From: Cinclus cinclus
Lineage: Eukaryota; Chordata; Aves; Passeriformes; Cinclidae
Length of the DNA stretch: 64,000 nt
Reading direction: 5' to 3'
Assembly: GCF_963662255.1 (NCBI RefSeq)
Contig: NC_085068.1
Coordinates: forward strand, 3,658,001-3,722,000
Translations under genes and position numbers: made by a program
Notes under the pieces: generated by a model
Seen by the model: only the letters and a program-made list of their open reading frames with translations
Told to the model about the DNA's origin: nothing
Database searches by the model: none
In this document: piece by piece, positions 54,843 to 64,000 of the stretch
Position numbering within the stretch: position 1 is the stretch's first letter
Layout of the letters: each line of letters starts with the position of its first letter

Positions 54843-57800
54843 TTATCTCTTCGGCCAGTGATGTGTTGAACCCCTGCAAAAGAGTTAAACAAACACTTTA
54901 ACTCTTACTCTAAATTCACTCAAGACTGAAAAGTGACCACATTACAATGATTCTATCAAGAGAGGGTCCTGAGGCAGACAGCACTCTTTTCCCTCCAATA
55001 CTGCCCTTAGGTAGTGTTGCTCTTTTATGACTAAGTAACACATAATAATCAAATCCTCTAAGCTGAATACTAAGTATCTATGCAGAACAAGAAGTTAACA
55101 CTCGCAGTACTGTTATTCCTCCCAAGCTAGGCAGATGTTCTCTCCACTTCCACCTATCTCTGATCAAACAAAGCAACGTCCACACCCTTTAACACAGACT
55201 TTTACCTCAGCATTTCAAACCTTCCACCCAGACTTGTCTTTGATTGCATTAATCCTAAATTGTTAGGGTTTTCTTTTTTTTTTTCCTTTAAATTGATGTC
55301 AGGGTGTGATGCACCTCTTCCATTAAACATATGTTAAAGCACCACAGCAGAGGACAATAGCTAAGCTCTGTCCATGGCTCTGGGGCAGGGTTGTGCCAAC
55401 ACTCCAGCTGGATGAGAGCAGGTTAAAACCACACCTTTCAGCTTTCCCCGCCAGGTAGGACATGCTCCGGTTTCCAGACTGTTGAAGTTTGTTAGCTCCA
55501 GCAAATTTCTGTACAAACAAACAGAACACCACCACAGTGAGGTTCCTCCCAAGTATATTCCATGAGATTCATGTGCTGCCAGATCTTTCCAATCTCACAG
55601 AAATCTGACTTCCCTGAGCTGGTCACAGACTTCCCTAAGTATGCATAAAGAGGCAGCACAAAACATGATGTTTGTTCACCAGCAAACCATGTTTTGATTG
55701 TTTCTGGGTTTCTTCTTCTTTTCAATCTCAATTAGCAATAAGCTAAGTAAAACATTTCTGAGCTGAGACTGTTCCTAATAACAGTACTTGGAGGGGTACA
55801 TGAGCAACACACAAACCTGACATGTCCTGGAACCACTGGAATGCCTCTGACTTTTGAGAATTTAATTTGCAGGTTTGCTATGGTCCAAATGTCATGCTTG
55901 TGATGTACAGAGGCATAGGTGTGAGCATAGGTGTGTGTATGAATAGGTGGGAAACAACAAGAAAGTCTTGAGGGACTCCAAGGAAGCTGCTCCTGAATTG
56001 GAAGAGGTAATAATCCAAAGCATGAACTTGTGAATGGAAGCTGCATCTCAGCAGCTATTAGGGAACATTCTGCAGATGCAGAAAATATCATGTGCCCTCC
56101 CAGGGAGCTCCTGGCTGTGTACACATGGTCACCCACATTTCTGTTCCTCCTCTCATGACAGGTCCATACCTTGCCTGTGTGAGCTTGCTTGGCAGGATCA
56201 AATTGTGGCAACTGTTTTGATTTGCTGCTTCCTAACAGAGAGAGGAGAGAAGCTGTTACTAAAATTTTCTATAAAGAACAATGCATTCCACAGCGTTCCT
56301 CTGATGATATGGAGGTTTCACTACAGTCTCCCACACAGTAAAATCCAGAACAATCTTTTAAGGGCAGGATATGTTTTTTAATAGATGCTTTTATTACAAA
56401 GGAGTCAAATCTCCTTTGCCTCTTAGTTCCTGGCTCCAATTCGACAGATAGAGAAAAGAAACAAAATCCAAATCCACAACCCACTTGGCCAATAGTTTCA
56501 GGATTTTGTTCCCAAATCAGAAAAGGAATACTGAAGTGCACATTCCTCAAGTCCATTTCTTCAAGTATTTCCCCACTATAAGGTAAGCACCTTGCAACAG
56601 TTTGCACTGCACTGGCACCCACACTCACCCAGCCTTCCCAAGGCTCAGCTGGTAACATTTTCCACAGCGTGCAGCACTCTAGCATGGGCTCAGATCTTAC
56701 CTGCAAACACTTTGAAGTTGGAATTGCTGTAATCAAAGGGGGTAAACTGCCTCGGTGCTTCCAGCTCCTCTGGTTGCTGGGGGGTTTTCTGCCTTTTCTT
56801 TTCTTGTGTTTGCAACTCTGCTCCTGTTTCTGCTCCCATTTCATTTGTATCTCTCTCCCTCTTCCTATTAGCTTGTTCCTGCTACAAAAGCAACCCAAAG
56901 AACACAAAAAAAAGGTAAATTGAAGAAAGGAGAATGAAACATCTCATTGGGCAAATTAACTGCCCAATGGAGCCAGGCTCCAGTGACTGCTCCTGCCTTC
57001 GGCAATAATAGCATTGGGAGAAAGCTCTGTGCTCTTCCTGGGGCCTAAACTGCTGGGTTTTTTTCCTCCTCATAGTAGGGACTTTTATGAAAAGTCAAAT
57101 TGTCATTTCACAGGACAGGGGAAGCTGAGATCTGCTGTGGCCCCACTGGCATATTTGGGGGAACCTCAGTTGCAGAACAACTGAGGAATCTTAAAGGAAG
57201 TGAAGAGCAGAGGTGAATCAGTGGAAAACATTCCCTGCTGAACACATGGAGGGATGTGGTGATGTGCACAGCACAATTAGTAGGAGCCTGTTGTTGCACC
57301 CAGGGCAGCAGCACAGAAATACTACTATCAAAACACTGTCATTCAGGTATTTCAGTTACAGGGCTCAGAGTTTCATTCTGAACTATGTTATAACAGTCAA
57401 CATGAGCAATGGCTGGAAGGAGGAATTCTGTGACATACCATGGCTTGCTGACGAACAGATATAACTTCTTGTACTGGCTTTTTATGCAACTTCTGTGTCT
57501 GGACCTGGGCAGCTGTGGAGACAAACAAGCATTACTGTAAAAAGCAGGAGTAAGTTAGCCAGGGGCTTAGAAAAAGCAAGCAAAGCAGACTGTATCAAGT
57601 ACAGAGTACAAATGTTATCAAATAATGTCATTCATCAGGAAATCTATCATCATGCCTTGGGAAAAGCATGCTGGCAGACAAACCAAGGAAGGGAAGAATG
57701 GCTGTACCTGATTGCTGGGCTGCTTTCTTATTGGTTTCATTCTTGGACTTCTTCTGTACTGGTGCCTGACTCATCAACTTCCACCGATTGCTGATCTGCA

Positions 57801-60800
57801 ATGAAAAAATATTACCTGGAAACACTTTGTTTAAAGTGTTAAGGCAAGAAGCTGTTTATAAACTTGCTAACACATGCTGGTCTTCATTAAGAGTACAAAA
57901 GATCAAATTTGACTGTAAAAGAGATTAAGATCTGCTGCACCATGTGAAGTAAAACCAAATGCTTTAGAAGTTCGAAGCTACAAACAAGCCTTGAAAACAA
58001 ATGCAGATACTTTCAGTAGAGTTTTAGCTTTAACAGACAGGGACTATACAGCAAAATGTCTCCAATCCCTGGTTTTTCAAAGGATACAAATGTCACAAAA
58101 AGTGTTAAGTTTCTCAAGAAGTATCCAAGGCGAATAAAACTATATTGCTGGGGCTCCTGATGGAAAATAAACTACTTATTTGCTTCTTTTGTACTACTTG
58201 GCAGGAAATTTTAGCACCAGTCTTACTTCATAAATTTTCGATGATGGGTCAAACTTTGCAGATTGTGAGACATAGGCAGAATTCTCCTCTGGAGGTAGAT
58301 ACTGTAGAAAGGAAAAAAAATTGCTTTAGACAGCATGTGACATTTAGCTCATTGCTAAAATGTTACTTGTTGTAAATTAATGAATTCATTTGAAGAAAAA
58401 TTCTACAGAGAGAACACTTGTGGAAAAAAAGAAGTCATCACAGCTACTGCCAAGAGAAATATTAAAGAAAAAAACAATTAAAAACCCCTCCCCACAAAAC
58501 CAAAACACCCCCAACAGACCAACTGTCAGCTGCACACCAGAAAAAATGTTGGTACTATTTTCTAGTAATTTACCACTCCACATGTATAACAGCATTGTTC
58601 TCCTGATTCTTTATGAGAGTTAGAATCAGCTCACTAATCCTACCCCATAAAGGACACATGAAAAACCTAAAGCTAGCTTTTAAAAACATGGTGAATGATC
58701 TGTTTACTATGTAGAAAGACTTATATCCAAGAGGTATTTAAATGTGTTCTGAAAACAAGTTCACACATGTGTCTTCACAAGGACAATCCCTTGATTCCAG
58801 TCAGGCAGCAGCAGCTGATGCTCTGTCAAGCCCTTCTGATATGCCTGGAAACCTAACCCATGGCATCCCTTGCACTGGGTAATTTGTGTCCCACCACTGG
58901 GAGATTTTACCATTTTAAATGGATTTTCAAAGGACTCCATTATTAGCTGAGCTTTTCGCTGTGCAGTGGTTAAAGTCCTCTTATTTCCTTCGTTTTCATC
59001 ACATTCCTTAAAAGAAAGGAAAAAAGGAAGAAATATTAACACAAATATTCTTTTGGTTTGGCTAATGCCATTTCATGCCATGCTGCTTCTCACTCTGAAA
59101 TCTCACTGACAGAAGTGACCCTCCAGAGACATGGAATTAACCTTGCTGGCCTCCTACCCCAGTTGTCTTGGTGAGGCCATATACCTGTCAAAATTCAGTA
59201 CCGTTGCCATGCATTCCTACCTTATTTCTTTCAACACTTCCACACAGTTTTATCAGATTAAGTTTGTTTTATAATATTTCAATACTGACACTGTCACAAA
59301 CATACTGCTTACACTGAATATGCTGACAGTGGTAGTAGCAACAAGACATGTTGACTCTGGCTGACTGTCTTGAATATCCATTGGCTTCTCACTGTCTGAA
59401 AAGAGACAAACATCTTCCAAAACTGGTGCAGGGTCTGCATGAAAAGGAGATAAAATTTTTATTAGAGTCTTGTGTACTTTACTGCTCTTTTGTGTCATGA
59501 GGTTTCCCTGAAACTTTTTTCAGGACTGCTTATTTTCCTCATGTCAAAGATTCATCACTGCATTATTAGCATAGCTTTCAGCTTAACTCTAAATTACCCA
59601 AGGCAGAGTTATTCTGAAAATCATCCATAGGAATCCGTGAACTGTCATGTGGTCCAAAGAGGGCATTCTCCAGCTTCTGCAGAGAGATTCAAATTATGAA
59701 TGCCATTAATCCACTATGAATACATTATTTTCACACACTGCAGAGACACTTTAAAGAAAATTCTAAAAAATGGGATGAAATTCAGAGATGGAATATTCTC
59801 AGTGTAGTTCCTGTGCCAGAGTAGATTCCATCTGGTACCAAAAGCCTACCTGTGCAAACACTCATCAGCTAATAAGATGCTGCACTTCATACACATGAGA
59901 GAGAACAAGTCAGCCTTAGAAACTCATCTGAAACCTCTCTTCTTACAGCTCAGTCAGTATATTCCAACATTCATAAAACTGTCCAGCAGCAGAGTGTTTG
60001 CTGATGAAACCTTAAGAGCTGCTTTATGGTGGTTTGTAAAACATGAGTTTACAGCTGGTAATATTATGAGTCTGGCACAGAAAAGTACCATTAAGCTAAA
60101 GCAGAGCAATTTGTAAAATGGATGAGGGAAGCAATTTACTAGCAGGTAGAATTTTGATACATATTTTTCAAGTTTAAGGCTTAAGACAGTAGGTAAAAGT
60201 ATGCAAACAATACCTCAGGGTTGGGTAGAGGTGCTCTCTTTTTGGCTGCCAAAGTAATCTCTGACTAGAATGGGAGAGAAAAGGTAAGTCATTTAAAATC
60301 CCCATTTCTTCCAGGCTGGCCACCTTAGCAATGTTTTCAACACATTTATTACAAGCTAGCAGGTTAATAAAATGACTTTCTTCTCCTTCAGTGTTTGCAC
60401 TTGGCAATACATTTAAACTCCTCACACAGAAAGGCCACGTTCTTGCTCACAAATAATTTTTGTCACTACAGGATGAAAGCTATATTAATATCAACATGCT
60501 GATGATATATTTCAACTAAGGAACTTCTTACACCTAGGTTGTTTTTTTGCCTCACCATAGCTGTAAAACATTATTGAGTCATTTACATGGCCAGCAAATT
60601 CCACAAGGTGCATTTCTTTCTCACATAGGCAAATGTGATGTACAGTTTAAGATAAACTGCATTCTGTTCAAGCAGTGTCTGTTTGTTTACTTGCTCCAGT
60701 TTTCCAGGAAACTACACTGTGTCTAAAGCACTACACAGTAGACAGGCAAGAAGTTGCAACAAATCTTTCTGCTCTACTCTAGAACATTAGATTCAGTGTT

Positions 60801-63800
60801 CAAAAAGCAAACTTCAGCATACACATCACCACAGGTCACACACCATTCAGATCCAGGGCCTGGCTTAGGGAATGCCAGTGATTAGTCTCCTGTGTGGTAC
60901 AAGCTACTCCTACCTTGACAAGAGGCATCTCCCGGGCCTGCTGGATGAGCAGATGCAATTCATTAATCTGCTGGCGAACAAGTGGTGGGACAGGGTTACA
61001 GCAAGCAATGATACCCTGGGTTTCTCTAAAGAGAGAGGAGGAAAATTCAGTGTGCTGTATTTATGGCTGCTATGTTGAGCATTTGAATTCAAAGGATGTG
61101 CAACTGGATATAAGCACCATCTTGACAGTGACAGAGCAAGACAAGTCAGATTAATCTCTGTGATTAAATTCTGCACCAGGTTTGTGCAGATGAGTAGAAG
61201 CCATCAAGTCAGCTCTCCTCTCACTCAACTTTTCTGTGGTCCTCAATCGTCATTTCATTCAGTATTCACCTATGAAAGCTGAGCCCAGCAGCAGACCTGC
61301 CTTTAAAGATGTATTTTTATTATTCTCAGGTATGGTTTTAGGTGATGACTGCCAAATGTTTGAGGAAACTATTGTATAAATTGGGTGTTTTAAGAGATCT
61401 GTCCCTTGCCTTCCCCACTCCTTTAGGAATTGCAATAAAAATCCAAGTAAGTTTTGGGGGCACTCACCCCCTCTTGCTCTGCAAAAGTGAAGGTATCTCA
61501 GAGGGAATGTGTGACACAGAGCAATGCAAAGGAATATTGTTTCTTACTGCAGTACAATCCAAGTGATGCATCCCAGAAGTCTGGAGACTTCTGAAGGAGT
61601 ATTACTATTTATTTCTCTTCCAAACTGAACAACTACAGAGAAAAGCAGTACTGACAGGTGGAAGGAAGGGACCAACTGCAGAAGTAATTACACACTTGGA
61701 AGTAATTTGCTAGATATTAAGATCAAGTAAGACTCACAGTGTGAACAAAACTTACTTGGGCAGCTCCTCTGCAATCTTCAACAGCATATGATTTGGTAGC
61801 ACATATCTACAACAGAGAGGTGGTATGAATGTAATGGAATGTGAAAAACAAAAATACCTTCAAAAGTACTCAACTTTGCCCCCATTACAAGGTCTGAGAT
61901 TATGAAATTGGTTAATAAGAAAAGAAACATAACAGAACTGTGTAACAAGCAGCCTGATGTAGTACAGTAATTTCCACAGGTAACAAAGCAGTCCCATCTC
62001 AGGGGTAGCAGGGGCATAATTCAAGAGATTTACTGGAGTATTAAGCCATAAATCCATAACATAAGTCCATAACAAAAGATTTCCTACCCTGTGCTCTCGT
62101 CCTCTTGACGTGCTATCTTGTCTCTCCATGCAAACAGCAGCCTAAATGCTGCCAGCTGCTGGGTATCAAGGTGTTTTTTCTGCTTCCTGTAGAGATCAAG
62201 GTAGGATTCATCTGTAAAGAGGGGCTTGATGTATTTCTGGACAGGAAAAAAAGCACTCATGAGCTTTCTGTTTTGCCTCTCTCAGACATAGAATCTCACA
62301 TGGACATCAATGATACACTCTGAATACACTCTGATATAATGTGTCTTTGAACTTTTTATCCTAAACTATTGGTAGGAATCTACTCCTGAAAAACACACAT
62401 CTCATCCATTGTTAGGGGAAATCCACCCTCATCAGATCCAGGAGCAGCTTTACTATCTTCAAGTTTGACTACATCACACAAAGCCTACTTTCATACACAG
62501 GGTTTTCCACAGGCACAATACAGTTGTCTCAGAATGTCCAGTGAGGCTTTGAACTTCTAGGAACATCCAGAAGAACTAGGTATGTAACATCTCTCTTAGA
62601 AAAGATACACCTGAATGCATTGTGATGCCAGGGAATACTAGCATTCAAAAAAGAGCAGGAAGGCATCCAAATCCAAGGATCTTAGCTAGTGAAGGTGACT
62701 GCACATGACTGAGTCAGAGTTTATACAGATGTTTTCAGACAAACAAAAAGGAAAAATACATGGAATAGGCAAAGGACCAGAATTCTCTCCTAATCCCGTA
62801 CTCTGATCCAGGTAATCAAACAAGTGAAACCTTACCTTCAGGCAGATGTCTCTGCTGCGCTGCCATACAACCTGCAGCTGTGTGGGCTGCTCCTTCCCTC
62901 TCTCCCACAGCAACTCCCTCATTTTGTCATAGATGTAGAGCAAGTAGTGAGTGTCATCACGGGCATACCGGATCATTTCCTCTGGCAAAGGGCTAGAAAA
63001 AGAGCCACAATTACAATAACACATTTCAGCTGTCCCACCAAACGGTCACTTTTCTCTTAAAAGGCATATTAGGGCAAAATGCAAATGAGACATGCCAAGA
63101 ACTAACACAGAAATTCTGTTTTCTTACTGAAGGAATCTCTCCAGATTCCTGTTTGTGTGCAGGAGAGCAGGACTGCTGTGTAGCTAAGTCACATGGCAGA
63201 ACTGCTTGCTATGGTATTTGTCATAGCTCTTTTCTCCCAGCAGAGCCTACAGATTTGAGATCTCTGTGGTATGCAGGATGCATCTGCATAGCAGAGATCG
63301 CTGCTCCAACACCATCTGCTCTACCTTGCACAGGTGAGTAAATGTTTTTGTGGGGGCACTAGAGGAGCAAATTCTGCCTCCATAACGATCCAGTGATTAA
63401 AAACTACTCCTAAGAAGTGGTCTTCCAGATTTTCATTAGTTCTTTTTGGAAAGATCTGCAAAGGTGAAGTAATTTTCTAAAAATCATGGGGAGAATGTAA
63501 CACTCAAAAATTTTGGTCACAGCCAGGTAAACGCTGTGCTCGTTCACTTTGAGATTAATCTATAACTATGGGTCCTGCAGGTAGAAGCTCCAGCAATGCA
63601 AACAAGGAGAAGGGCCACCTCACAGCTCTAGCCTATTTAGGGGTCAGTTTTTACCGTATCCTCCAGTCAGCCAGCTGGTACTTCTTGTCAGCATCTACAC
63701 TGCAATACAGCTTTAGCAAGTGGTCCAAAGAATGTCTGCCAAGATTGAGGAGACGAGCAGCCTGGTGAGTATCAAAGACATTCACCAAGTACAGACCAAA

Positions 63801-63845
63801 GTCTCTTTGCAGCCATTCCACATCTGAATCAGCACCATGAAGGAC
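54843..63845 (-). CDS. EXOSC10: Exosome component 10 (Rrp6), 3' part: 16 exons, 530 aa
   Basis: Partial gene; the N-terminus lies beyond 64000. Exons: 63655-63845, 62836-62992, 62088-62236, 61756-61806, 60914-61025, 60214-60264, 59598-59676, 59313-59434, 58911-59006, 58227-58301, 57708-57795, 57439-57512, 56701-56881, 56170-56231, 55435-55508, 54843-54873; total 1593 bp in frame. EXOSC10 is the nuclear 3'-5' exonuclease of the RNA exosome, trimming 5.8S rRNA and degrading nuclear RNA. Seen: DEDDy-nuclease motif II ([11 protein letters not shown]) and motif III ([11 protein letters not shown]); an HRDC domain ([17 protein letters not shown] to [15 protein letters not shown]); ESFENPFKM; a Lys/Gln-rich basic tail with EKKRQK and [16 protein letters not shown]. 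Motif I (Asp-x-Glu) must be off-window. The last exon encodes GSTHHWPKR, diverged from the human GFRYNWPQR end. Two consecutive long-family blocks between 59.3 and 59.7 kb are also poorly conserved. Confidence 0.98.
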
Positions 63846-64000
63846 CTTGAAAAACATAAAAATTTGGGAATGATATGAAGATCATTTCTACTCCAGGCTG
63901 TTAGTGCTGTGCTTTCATACTCATGCCTAGGACCAGATTTCTTTTCTCTGTTTTTTACTGTTAAGTACAGAACTACTAAATAATTGCATCTGGCAAGCAG

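Overview
This window is vertebrate nuclear DNA, almost certainly from a bird. The evidence is intron-containing housekeeping genes with GT-AG junctions, three CR1-type LINE 3' ends, short introns, CpG-island promoters and one degraded endogenous retroviral pol. It carries six protein-coding loci. I rebuilt five complete coding sequences exon by exon, and for each the exon lengths add up to an exact whole number of codons. The sixth, EXOSC10, runs off the right edge.

Layout, left to right. 3.4-6.1 kb (+): a five-exon claudin that resembles claudin-16. 8.3-17.6 kb (-): YBX1, eight exons, with a CpG-island promoter carrying four CCAAT/Y-box elements. 20.8-30.6 kb (-): PPIH, the spliceosomal cyclophilin, whose start codon is about 60 bp from a ~760-bp GC-rich minisatellite. 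35.4-37.3 kb (-): a HIPK4-type kinase with its whole kinase domain in one exon. 37.6-39.1 kb (+): a broken retroviral pol. 39.1-46.4 kb: no recognisable gene. 47.3-52.5 kb (-): SRM (spermidine synthase), eight coding exons, with a near-identical ~245-bp duplication in introns 3 and 6. 54.7-64.0 kb (-): the 3' sixteen exons of EXOSC10 (Rrp6).

There is no operon-like logic; these are independently transcribed genes in a conserved neighbourhood. The order claudin-YBX1-PPIH matches human 1p34.2, where CLDN19 sits next to YBX1. The order SRM-EXOSC10 matches human 1p36.22. The junction between these blocks, with HIPK4 inserted, differs from human. Functions are mRNA binding (YBX1), U4/U6.U5 snRNP assembly (PPIH), RNA decay (EXOSC10), polyamine synthesis (SRM), a protein kinase whose mammalian counterpart acts in spermatids (HIPK4) and a tight-junction ion-pore protein (claudin).

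I found no new multi-gene system. The most interesting observations are: a claudin-16-like gene in the CLDN19 neighbourhood, with a tandem repeat of its exon-1 splice donor; the minisatellite at the PPIH promoter; the relocated, intron-poor HIPK4 with an X-box-like upstream element; and the recent duplication inside SRM.
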